Assembly (NCBI RefSeq): GCF_036785885.1 | Contig: NC_092323.1 | Coordinates: forward strand, 23,940,501-24,004,500 | Direction: 5' to 3' | Length of the DNA: 64,000 nucleotides | Source of the DNA: Coffea arabica | Taxonomy: Eukaryota; Streptophyta; Magnoliopsida; Gentianales; Rubiaceae | Shown here: piece by piece, positions 12,568 to 22,042 of the stretch | Numbering within the stretch: position 1 is the stretch's first letter | Layout of the letters: the number at the start of each line of letters is the position of its first letter | Translations under genes and position numbers: made by a program | The notes under the pieces: generated by a model | Database searches by the model: none | What the model was told of the DNA's origin: nothing | The model's input: the letters and a program-made list of their open reading frames with translations, nothing else

Positions 12568-12999
12568 TCATTCTATTTGCCTAAAAACTGTGAGATTTCC
12601 ATTTTTTTTGCCCCAACTAACTAAGATTATAGTTGTAAGCATCCATGTTAACAAAAACAATCTCACCAGACACTTGTTCACCCACTTTTTGCTACGGATT
12701 TCTTTTTCTAGTTCTTTCACTTTGACTTTCAACTTTGCGACTTTCCTTTCTTGTCTTCTTACTTCTTCTTCATACGCATCTTTTTGCTGTTCAGCTACAT
12801 TAATTCTTTTTAGAAGCCCAGGTATGATCTCCGTTGACCGGCTGCACATCTCCTTGTCAATCCACTGCCAAAATCTGCAACCACCATCCGCGCACACCGC
12901 AAATCTCCGTCCAGGATTTCTTGAGGTCCACGAAGTTATGACTCTTGACATTTTCTCACACCTGCACAATGGGAAATCTGGATTGTTGGTTTCTCGCAT
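12568..12999 (-). CDS. Small GRF zinc-finger / coiled-coil / membrane-anchored protein
   Basis: A 143-residue open frame lies convergent to the transposase, inside the same MULE. Residues 11-50 match a GRF-type zinc finger: C12-x-C14, SWTSRNPGRRF, C36, C41, then FWQWID. Residues about 65-108 are heptad-like and highly charged (EEEVRRQERKVAKLKVKVKE), suggesting a coiled coil. Residues about 111-130 form a hydrophobic helix (VRLFLLTWMLTTIILVSWG), a likely transmembrane anchor. The start is ATG 12999 because an in-frame TGA lies a few codons upstream. Its upstream DNA is the right TIR, so it probably uses the TIR as promoter. GRF fingers bind nucleic acid in known proteins; the role here is unknown. 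It could be a MULE accessory gene or a captured host gene. Confidence 0.75.
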   Translation of the reverse strand: MRETNNPDFPLCRCEKMSRVITSWTSRNPGRRFAVCADGGCRFWQWIDKEMCSRSTEIIPGLLKRINVAEQQKDAYEEEVRRQERKVAKLKVKVKELEKEIRSKKWVNKCLVRLFLLTWMLTTIILVSWGKKNGNLTVFRQIE

Positions 13000-13066
13000 G
13001 CTTCCAGTTCAGCAACTTCTTTGGCTGCAATTGAGTTTTTCTTTGTTCAAGTTTAGCAAGAAGTCT

Positions 13067-13291
13067 CATTTCACCAAGTGGATGACAGTTCTTTACGGAC
13101 AAAAATGCCATTCGTATTTCGGCGTGCTTCTCACGTGGTCGTAGATTCCATCGGTAATAACTGATGAATTTGACAGAAGGTCTAACAATTTGTACTTTGG
13201 ATAGATCGAGGGCCAAAAATTTACTTTTAATTGTTTGGGGGCCAAAACTTCATCCGGGTAATAGTTTGAGGGCCACTGGGACTTTTTGCCC
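13067..13291 (-). repeat. MULE right terminal inverted repeat
   Basis: Inverse copy of 7596-7820, 225 bp, ending ggactttttgccc. It is followed at once by the second target duplication gtctaaaata (13292-13301). Confidence 0.93.
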
Positions 13292-13301
13292 GTCTAAAAT
13301 A

Positions 13302-15041
13302 TGATGTGAGGAAGTTGACTCTGCTTTCTGACATAAACGAAAGAAAATGTGGATTACCAATATTTTATGCTTTAGAATCTTTGGAGCCTCTTTACCTATT
13401 GTTCTTGTATTTGCTTTACTAAACACATAACAGAATTGTGACAGGATATCACCTCAATCATTTAAACAGTTAGAATTATGATGAAAGTAGATCCCGTGAA
13501 CCACAGTTATCAAATAAATTTAAGCTAGGATCTGATAAGCACAAATGGTCTGGTGAGGAAAACTCTGCAGACTTGTGACATTTTTGTGGTCTGCTCAAAA
13601 TCATTACAAGTAGCAGCAGGAGAACTCTTTACGACAACTTTATCAAGCAAATTGTACTTGTTTACTTCTATTTCAACCTGAATTCAAGGACATGCGCCCT
13701 ACTTGATATTCACAGAGCCATTTGTGTAGCAACAGCATTTGAGTGCATTCAGACTTCAAAAATTTGCCGGACAAGAGTAGGATTTTCAGATCGAAGTTGC
13801 AAGGTTCTTTAGGCTGAATTTGATCAGAACAGCCAGAGAATTTAGGATAGAATTTGAAGAAACCAAAGAAATTAGGAAAATCAATGAACGCCGGCAATAC
13901 TAATCCAATGACATTCTCAAAAGGCACGAAAGTATTCTGCAATTTGATACTAACCATGTTGAATCACAGCTTTGCTTGTGTATCTATAGGTCTGGCAATA
14001 GCTCCTCTTTCCTCTTAGCTCCACTATGTCCATCTGTTGCTATGTGATATTTGCCTCCTCTACCCCTTTCCAATCAGGGGGAAAAAAATCTCAGCAATTG
14101 CATGAATTGATCATTATACTAGGATATTGCTCCAACTATAGTTTCCTTCTGACAATAGCTGTTGGTAGTGATGAATTAAAGGATTTGCAGTGGGGTCTAA
14201 TTTAATTCTACACAGCATTTATCATACAAGAATTAATACAGAAATCTTTGTAATTCTTCATTGGAAAGTGCCTTTTGGTTAAGCTTTTCAAAAGAGAATT
14301 TGCAGATGGTTCCTTGATTTCTCTGTTGCAACTGGTTAATGTTAGACAATGTCAGATTCTAGAGCTGTGAAATGAACATAGAACATTTCATACGATGTAT
14401 TTGAATAAAAGAAACATTTAGAAGAGAGAGAGAGAGAGAGAGAGAACAATGGTTGGATTAAAAACAGTGATAAGCAGAAAAAAAACTCATATATCTAGAT
14501 GGTCAAAAAAATTTTAAAAAAAAGGAAAAAGAACAAAAAGAGCAAAATTCTAGACAGCAAGGTTGCAATAGCATACAGCATTCTTGGCATTTCAAAATGA
14601 ATAGAAAAAAGGGAAAAGAAAGTCTCGGGTCATTCAATTATTTGATTTCAAAAAAAGAAAATTAGTACTCTCGCTGGAATATATAACAGGAATGGGAAAG
14701 TGTACTTCGCATATATGCTTGTGCTCAGCTGTTCTTAAGGATCACACAAATCTGTAGCCGTAATGAAGAAAATTTCAAAAATTTGGATGATTGATCATAA
14801 AAATTATGAAATATTGAGGGAAATAAGAACAGCAGAATAGTATAGAAACATGCTTGATAGACAACGCTGTATTCATAAATGCATGACTTATCGAAATTGC
14901 ACTAAAAAACACGAAAGTAATAGCATTGAACTGATTGAAAGTAATAGGACAGCGGTAGCATATCTAACCTATTAATTGGGATGCCCCTCTGCTTTTGACT
15001 CTCTGCCTCCTCAAGAAATAGACTCTCTTTCTGAGTTGGCA
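13302..15041. other. NLR 3' flanking DNA, no gene seen
   Basis: This non-coding stretch lies downstream of the minus-strand NLR. It holds a GA microsatellite at about 14423-14444 and shares short segments with 6590-7300 (see the entry for 4261-7585). The part nearest 15041 presumably contains the NLR 3' UTR. No open frame here has recognisable family features. Confidence 0.5.
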
Positions 15042-17549
15042 CTAAGAAGAAGACGTGGACCACTTTCGTCGTTCAACAATCACGATCTTTAGATCCTTAT
15101 TTCCCATATCCATCTGCTCTTGCTGAATTTTCTTCATAGAATTTACGGCAGACTCATGACACGATGTCATCTCAATTATGTCAAGAGTGAGGGTTTCCCC
15201 TAAACAAGAAGGGACCTCTTCCAGCCTAAAACAATTCAGTAAAACCAATTTCTCAAGACAGCAAAAATTATCACAAGATGCAGTCCACCAGCGAATGTCC
15301 AAGCCAAGCAATTGCAAGCATCGGAGGTTTTGGAACTCCCCTTCTTCCATTTCCCATTCTTCCCCCACAAAGGAATAAGGGCCTAATTTAAGCATTTCAA
15401 GGTTGGGCAGCTTTCCAATTGCTGAAATTTTACTCCATGGCTGATGATTATATGAGATTGTCAACTTTCTCAAATTCAATGGGAATACAAACTCATATCC
15501 GGCAAATCCACCCATCTTAAGTGATTCTAAATGACTCAAGTAATCCAGCACGAGAATCCCATCGTGATTTCCCGCAGATGCGTTGCATTCAGAATGCCAA
15601 TTGTCATTCCCATTCACGCATGTTAGCCTGCAGATGCTCGGCAACTTTGACAGTATCTTTTGCAAGCTTTGACCTTGAGAAGAGGGATCGATTGCAAGGG
15701 ATAAAGTTTCTAAGTGTTCTAAATCTGGGGAGCATTCAACATTGTCCATGGGAAATTCCAAACCACCAACTCTATAGTGTGGGAAAACAACAAGATGCTT
15801 TAACGTTTTCATGTTCCAGATAGCGTTTGGTAACAGAAAAATATTACGAACAAGGGGTCCTCCTACAGCCAAAGTTTCTAACCTTGAGAGGTTGGCTATT
15901 GCAGATGGGATTTGCCCAAAGTTCCAATTTATCCTCAAGTACCGCAAGTGAACAAGGAATAACACTTCCCTTGGAAAATACAGACAATGCATCTCCCCCA
16001 AATCCAACACTCTAAGAAGTTTAGATAACAGAAATTTGAGTGAACTTCCGTCCAAATCCAACTGCTGTCCATATTTACAATCAACGAAGAGCAAACTACG
16101 CAAATTGGGAAAAATTAGCCTTGACTTTATAGGTCCCTTACTGGTGCTAGGGTAAATAGACAGCCGGTGGGGATTAGACGGTCCAGGAAAAGTATGAAGG
16201 TCATCCACATTTACAATCCCTAGAAAATTTTCTTCTTTTGCTTTCTCCACACAAAACTCATGTACCAAATCATGAATTCGGCAAACTTTGATCCCACCTA
16301 AAGATCTTCGTTGTGTAGGCATAACTAAACTTCTCCCAATCAGATCCATCAAATAGTTGTCTGCCACATCCTCTAAACTCTTTCCTTCAATCCTTCGCAC
16401 GAATCCTTCAGAGATCCAAAGTTGTAACAACTTTCGGACAGGAATGTTTTGGTCTTCCTGAAATGCACCCAAGTAAAGAAGGCATGGTTTCAAATAATCT
16501 GGTAAATAATTGTAACTGTACTCAAGTGTCTTCATGCAGTGTTCATTTTCCACAAAAATGGTGGAACTTAGACGTCTTGCGACGTCTTCCAAGCAATCTT
16601 GCTGAGTAGTAGCAAGAATTCCAGCAACAAGGACAACTGCAAGAGGTAGGCCCTTACAGCATTTTGCTACATGCAGTACAACTTCACTTAATGTTGCAGG
16701 ACAATCTTCTTTGGCAAATAGTTTCTTCTGCAGCAATTCCAAACTCTCTTTATCAGTAAGTGGGCGAAGATGGAGAGGCTTGCTATCCGGTCTAATTTCC
16801 AAAGACAAGTTGTGAAATCTGCTGGTTAAGAGTACCCTGCTTCCATTGCAGTCGTCTGGCAATGAGTGTTTCAACAAATTCCACCCGTCAATGTCCCAAA
16901 CATCATCCAAAACAATGACATACCTCTTCCCTTTCAATTGCTGGTACAGCTTTGCAGCGAAATCATCTTCATTCATCGTATGACATTGGTCACAACTCCC
17001 AGAATCAATAGCACACAAAATCTGCAGTAACAAATTGTGCTTGCTATATACTTGAGAAACAGTACACCAAGCTCGAATATGGAAGTGGAAATTTATTGAA
17101 GGATCACCATAAACTTTACTAGCTAATGTGGTTTTACCAAGCCCAGGCATACCTACAATGGCAACAATATCCAACTGGCTTGATCCTCTCACAAGTCTAT
17201 CAATTATACTTTCCACCTCATCATTGAGACCTACTAGAGCTTCATTAAATATTGGAGCAACAATTTGTGATGGCATGTGAATGGTAGTCTTGGTAACTCT
17301 CAGGGTTTCAGCATCATACCTTATGCTGTCATAGATCTCTTCAGCCTCAATCTTCATAAGCTTGATATCTCTAGCAAAAGCATCCAGACAATGTTCATGT
17401 TTATCACCAAGCAATGCAGAGTCAATTTCTAATTCTACAGAGTATGCAACCTTCATACTGAATTTATAACTATTTGGTTCAATACGTCTGCAATAATTTG
17501 TATCTTTAATTAATACTAATATATAAGAACATGCGTTGCAAATTGGCAA
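15042..17549 (-). CDS. R1/late-blight-type CC-NBS-LRR resistance protein, 5'-incomplete
   Basis: An 835-codon uninterrupted frame ends in TAG just 5' of 15042. Visible NB-ARC motifs are the P-loop GMPGLGKTT (residues 133-141), kinase-2 VIVLDDVWD (211-219), RNBS-B GSRVLLTSR (236-244), GLPLA (300-304), RNBS-D CLLYLGAF (356-363) and the MHD position written IHD (425-427). Imperfect leucine-rich repeats fill about 480-800. Proteins of this kind sense pathogen effectors in the cytosol and act as ATP/ADP switches. Only the last part of the coiled-coil domain is present (from about residue 32, MKVAYSVELE). Residues 1-31 look like intron, because a splice acceptor (ttcag, AG at 17459-17458) sits there and the same upstream DNA recurs at 55.44-55.73 kb without NLR sequence. 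So the true second exon probably starts at 17457, with an upstream exon not identified or lost. Typical R1-like proteins are markedly longer. Confidence 0.88.
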   Translation of the reverse strand: MPICNACSYILVLIKDTNYCRRIEPNSYKFSMKVAYSVELEIDSALLGDKHEHCLDAFARDIKLMKIEAEEIYDSIRYDAETLRVTKTTIHMPSQIVAPIFNEALVGLNDEVESIIDRLVRGSSQLDIVAIVGMPGLGKTTLASKVYGDPSINFHFHIRAWCTVSQVYSKHNLLLQILCAIDSGSCDQCHTMNEDDFAAKLYQQLKGKRYVIVLDDVWDIDGWNLLKHSLPDDCNGSRVLLTSRFHNLSLEIRPDSKPLHLRPLTDKESLELLQKKLFAKEDCPATLSEVVLHVAKCCKGLPLAVVLVAGILATTQQDCLEDVARRLSSTIFVENEHCMKTLEYSYNYLPDYLKPCLLYLGAFQEDQNIPVRKLLQLWISEGFVRRIEGKSLEDVADNYLMDLIGRSLVMPTQRRSLGGIKVCRIHDLVHEFCVEKAKEENFLGIVNVDDLHTFPGPSNPHRLSIYPSTSKGPIKSRLIFPNLRSLLFVDCKYGQQLDLDGSSLKFLLSKLLRVLDLGEMHCLYFPREVLFLVHLRYLRINWNFGQIPSAIANLSRLETLAVGGPLVRNIFLLPNAIWNMKTLKHLVVFPHYRVGGLEFPMDNVECSPDLEHLETLSLAIDPSSQGQSLQKILSKLPSICRLTCVNGNDNWHSECNASAGNHDGILVLDYLSHLESLKMGGFAGYEFVFPLNLRKLTISYNHQPWSKISAIGKLPNLEMLKLGPYSFVGEEWEMEEGEFQNLRCLQLLGLDIRWWTASCDNFCCLEKLVLLNCFRLEEVPSCLGETLTLDIIEMTSCHESAVNSMKKIQQEQMDMGNKDLKIVIVERRKWSTSSS

Positions 17550-18395
17550 GGTGTTTTTTGCTATGATTTTGCAAAATTAGTAAATACAAAATTGAGAAGT
17601 AATGAAATGTTGTATAGTAACAATGTAATGCATACAAAATTGAGAAGTAATGAAATATAACGTCTCCCAAATTCTCTCTACCATCCTTCCTTCATAGGAT
17701 ATCTTGGTCTCAAGCCAAGGTCTCCCTTCCTCATCCTCTATTTCTATTTTATGTCTAATAAACTCTTTTATAGGATATTCTAGTGAAAGTTTTGTCTCTT
17801 CTAGCGTTTTACAAATAAGAGTTTTCTTCTCTTCTAAACTATCCTAGTGGGAGTTTTGTTTAGTTTTTGTTATTTTTTCCTTAGTGAATTTTTCAGATCT
17901 ATGTGTTAAATCTAAAATTTCTTGTGTCTTATGGTCAAATCTCAGCATTAGATCTGAAATTTCTTGAGTCCTCTTGTCAGATCTCAACATCAATTTTAAA
18001 TCTCCACTAATTGGATAGCAGATTTGAGGAAATAATCATGCATAGATAGCTATAGAGCAGCTCATACAATTAGTTAGATCCAATGATTTGTGATTCACAG
18101 TGTAACTTTTATATTTTGTAAATCTGTTAAATCTAATGATTTTTCAAATAAAATATATCTGTGACTTGTTTTATGCTTTTTCTGCCATTAGCGCACATTA
18201 CTTTGTCAACCAAAATGTGTGGAATGATTTCGAGTTAGTTTATTAATAATATTGTCTTCTATTTTAGAAAAATAAAAACAATGTAATATAAAAAATGAAC
18301 TAATCCTTTTTAGGTTCTTGGAGATGAAATTTAAAAGCATTCGGCAAAAGAAAAGCCAAATTGACATTACCAGCATTTACTAAAAGAATCTTATA
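17458..18395 (-). other. Probable NLR intron, with a 0.65-kb insertion
   Basis: Read on the minus strand, this region leads into the splice acceptor before NLR residue 32. A second copy lies at 55437-55735, matching 17455-17630 and then 18296-18395 but lacking the roughly 655 bp in between. The extra block is flanked by acaatgtaat at about 17620 and at about 18279, which suggests an insertion with a direct repeat of about 10 bp. Near its left edge a 47-bp unit containing aaaattgagaagtaatgaa is duplicated (17588 and 17635). The inserted DNA has no recognised coding content. Confidence 0.6.
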
Positions 18396-21191
18396 TTGTG
18401 ATCGTTTGGCCAAGGAATTGATCTATCTCTCCAATTACACAAAGTGATGTGGTTCTCGGAGTCTCATACTGGCAAGGCATAATTATGAAATCCAGCTTCT
18501 ACGTGTTGGCCTCTAGGAAGAGCTCAATTTGGTAATTACCTAAGGTTGACTTTCTAGAACTGAACTAGATCTTAAAGAAATACAGCAATAAATGGAGCAA
18601 TACATTGGTTTTCTTGGAGCAATACATTGGTTTTTTTGGAGGACTTCTACGTGTTATTACAGCAATAAAATTTCATGGAAATAATTTCCCTTTTAAGAAG
18701 AGTTGAAACTGGAAATTGCTAAGGTTGACTCTCTAATTAACCCACAGCTTACCAAAAAAAGAAAAGAAAAAATAAAGCCAGACCCAATAGAAAGAGTTCC
18801 CAGCAGATTAGTCTTTGTGGAGCAACAAATGTTTGTAGTTAAAAAAAAAAAGGTCAAAAGGGATTCCAAAGAAAAATAAATAACCATCTATCCAGCAATT
18901 AGTAACAGATGTTTTCATTTTTTTTTTTCTATTTTTCTTTTTCCCATTGTCAAAAACTAGATATGCTTCAAAAACTAAGAAACTGGCACATAAATAAAAA
19001 GCCAATCATGTTTCCCCTGTTTTCCTCCTCTTTCATTCCCTTGTTTATATTTTTCCTTCCAACTTACAGAACGTTTAAACAGCTGAGGAAATGGAACAAT
19101 TAATCAACTTATTCTTTTTTTTTCTTTTTCAATTTCCTTGAATTTAAAAATACCTGTTGTTGATGAGAAGCTCCGGCAACCGGCACCAGCTTCGCCACCT
19201 CCTAACAACCGCCTCTTACTCCATTCCAATAGTTAGAACTTAAAACTCAGCTAATTCATAAAAAAAAATGCAAATTTTTTCGTGGGATTTCTTTGAAAAG
19301 TATACTGTGATACAATCAGATTTGTGAGAGTCAATGAATATCCGAAACGAGAAGGTTCACAGTAGCAAGCCTTCACTTTCTTGTCCACAACAATGATGCC
19401 TTTGGTCTTTCCCAATTAAACAAAGGTTTTATGACGAAGATGCTCTCCACATTTCACACCAGGTAGTGGTGCTTTTCTCAACAAACATTTGTCGCATCCA
19501 CCAAGGCAGAAACATGAGTCGTTTTGTGGTCGCTTTGAGGTTTTCAAATCTTTAAGTTTGTTGCATGATTGTTAATTAGTGCTAATTGGGTGGGACCTAT
19601 CATAATTTTAGTGCTAATTAATCTATTGAGTGATCGTGGACCTCAATGTTGCTTGTATCACTTATTATATCTATTGATTGATCGCCGACCTCAATGTCGC
19701 TTGTATTGCTTAGTATATGTTAAATACTCGTGAAAGTATCGAGATAAAAAGAAATGATATTGAAAGATTTAAAAGTTTTAGTGGCATCACAACATTTGTA
19801 ACATTCCTATCTTCTTTTTTGCAATTGTGCATGATATTGCTTGTAGTTTGGGCCGTTGAAATTTTTTTTTTACTTTAACAACCTTTTTTTGCTTGTTCAA
19901 TTTTGCTAGATTAATAGCAATTAACTCTTGGTTATGTGGAGTAGTAATCCTTTTGGTTCTTTTCTTTTTGTCTCTTTTTTGGTTAGATAATTTAAGGGTT
20001 AATTTTTTCATCTAGTCATGAAAAGTTTGGCTTTTTTCCTTTTTTTTTTTAAGTTTGGATATAAAAATAAGCTTTTTCATTTCGATGAATGTTAAACTTA
20101 ATCATGATGCTTTACATTGAAAAACAGGGGACAATTTTATTGCTGTAGGAGATTATGATGTTAAATATGCTAACAAGGGTGAAATGTAATTTATTCTATA
20201 CATATTCCTAATCAATAAAAAAGGGGCAAAGAAAAAGAAAAAAAAAAGCTGAACAGCAACAAATTAAGGAGCTGTTTGATTCGAAATCTATAATCACTAT
20301 TACTATGGGTATAAGAAACTGGGTAATAGTAATGGGTTCTGATGAAAACCCAACGAGTATTTGATAACTTTATAGCAATGAGTTTTAAGAATTACAAAAG
20401 TTTCTTTTTTATATTATATTTTTTAAAATTTTTTGTATTATTTTGTGTCATTTTATTCGTCTTTCTCCTTCACAAGACACCACTACTGCCTACAGTATTG
20501 TTAGATCGGGACCGGACCGGTCGCCAGTCTTTTTTCCGAACTAGTTGGTATCACAAAACTGTTTTGGACTACAACAGCTGCCTGTGCCGAACTCAGCCGC
20601 CGAAGTTGTATGTCATCGTCTTTTTTCATATCAATTTATTTGATTTGAACCCTTTTATTGAATATATAGCAGAAGTGCAGCCAATTTTCCTCCATTTGTA
20701 TCTTACTTCTTCGTTTCTTGATTCTGCTGTCTTTCCCTTTCACATGCTTTAATCCAACAACTGACCAAGCTAAAAGTAAATTGGACCACAAATGTGCCCA
20801 CGTTTCTACCAATCCTTTAGGTCCTCCCAAATGTCCTTCCAAGTCTGAAGCTGAAATTCTTGAAAAGAGCAGTGAGTTGTGAACTCTTCTGCACAAGAAT
20901 TATAGTAATAGTAGAGTTGAAAACCATTAAACATTTCTAATTAATTTAGAAATTCATTTTTTCTTGTGTCAAATATGCTTCCAAATCTAAATTGTGCTGA
21001 AGATTTGCAGTGAAAATTACCTTTGAATTAACATCCATATTTGGCTTTTGGTAGGTCTAACACTCCTATGAAAGGTAATGATTATAAACATTCAATAATT
21101 TAAACCAGTCCAGATAATTTTCGATGTGGTGCTAACTTTTTTTTCTCGACAACTTTGACAGGAATTTGAGGAAATCTATGAGAAGCACATG
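18396..21191. other. Region upstream of the NLR, no confirmed gene
   Basis: The stretch is AT-rich with several poly-T/poly-A runs. A possible minus-strand exon end at about 19155-19210 (cttctcatcaacaacag followed by gtattt) could be a short first exon or leader of the NLR, but no coiled-coil coding was recognised. The region 20640-20900 contains a diverged copy of an exon-like sequence also seen at 21165/30534 and 47195 (IEYIAEVQPIF), followed by DNA shared with 5455 and 30625. Nothing else can be supported. Confidence 0.4.
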
Positions 21192-21196
21192 CTGGT
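21192..21196. repeat. Gypsy target-site duplication, left
   Basis: The five bases ctggt precede the LTR end at 21197 and recur at 30530-30534 right after the other LTR. This is the expected 5-bp duplication for an LTR retrotransposon. Confidence 0.85.
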
Positions 21197-21620
21197 TGAA
21201 GAGGTGAATTCTGACCGGTTAGAGTGAACCGAGAACTGGACGTGCTACAGCTGAAAAGGTCACAGTGGTCCTGCTCACCTGCTTAGTTTACGAGAGGGGC
21301 TGAATCCCCCGGTATAACTCCGAAACTTAAGTCAGTTCAGGATTAGAAAAATAGTGTAGTAATAGAGAGAGTCAGTATGGATTGCTTTACCAGAAATTGG
21401 TCATCCCTTTCTCAGTGAAAATGTTGGGTATTTATAAGAGATGAGGAGGAGAGAGGGACCGCTAGCACAGGTCCCTAGAGATCTGACAGGGGTAGTGCAT
21501 CAAGGTGATTTGATGGGCCCCTGCGGAAAGGCGCGCCGGAACAGTTGTCCAGAGGCGGTGGTTCCAGAGGTACCACAGGGTAAGGCCCCAGTACTATCCG
21601 AGCTGGGAATACCCTCCTCA
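21197..21620 (-). repeat. Gypsy 3' LTR (424 bp, internally deleted)
   Basis: This matches the 5' LTR at 29937-30529 with about 15 differences over the first 370 bp by eye, roughly 96 % identity. It lacks about 169 bp present in the other LTR, between ggaacagttgtc and agaggcggtggttcc. On the minus strand it begins tgaggagggtattcc and ends ttcacctcttca. Confidence 0.9.
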
Positions 21621-21895
21621 CTAAGCCCCCCAAGCCTTGGGAAGGGCGAGATCGTTGCTTCCCGAGGTAGTTACTTCCCGAGGCTGACAAGTGTGTAGGA
21701 CACGGAATACAGCAAGGACACGTCATGACTGCGCGGATGGGACTGGAAGAGAGGTGAAAGGACGGCTGTCATCTTTAATGACAGATCCATGGATGGACGT
21801 GAAATCAACGGTCAGATGAACAGTATCCCCATTAATGAGGAGAGAGATCGTGCCCTCGAGAATTCCAAAGGTACCGCCTTTTCATCTTCCCCATG

Positions 21896-21915
21896 TTGGC
21901 CTCTAAATAGGAGTC
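21896..21915 (+). promoter_or_regulatory. TATA-like box for the antisense gene
   Basis: The sequence ctctaaatagga near 21901 resembles a plant TATA box. It lies about 140 bp before the ATG at 22043, in unique internal DNA of the Gypsy element rather than in the LTR. That would give the plus-strand gene its own promoter. This is a sequence match only; no start site is shown. Confidence 0.35.
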
Positions 21916-22042
21916 CCTTTTTACCGTTTCACTCTTTACCAGAAATCCAAAATCACCCCAGAGCTTCGTTTCTTTGTCTTTTCACTTCGGCAACCTCTTA
22001 AACAGCATTTTCAAGTAAGTCCACCTCTTTCTTTCTTCAGTA

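Larger units (their letters stand above)
7596..13291 (+). mobile_element. Full-length Mutator-like element (MULE), 5.7 kb
   Basis: The element is bounded by 225-bp terminal inverted repeats (7596-7820 and 13067-13291) that begin gggcaaaaagtcccagtggc, and by a perfect 10-bp target duplication. Inside are a spliced plus-strand transposase gene (7956-11581), a possible out-of-frame C-terminal extension (11604-11996), and a convergent minus-strand GRF zinc-finger gene (12568-12999). By eye the two TIRs differ at about 8 of 225 positions, which points to a fairly young copy. The transposase carries two in-frame nonsense codons, so this copy would need help from another one to move. Confidence 0.93.
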
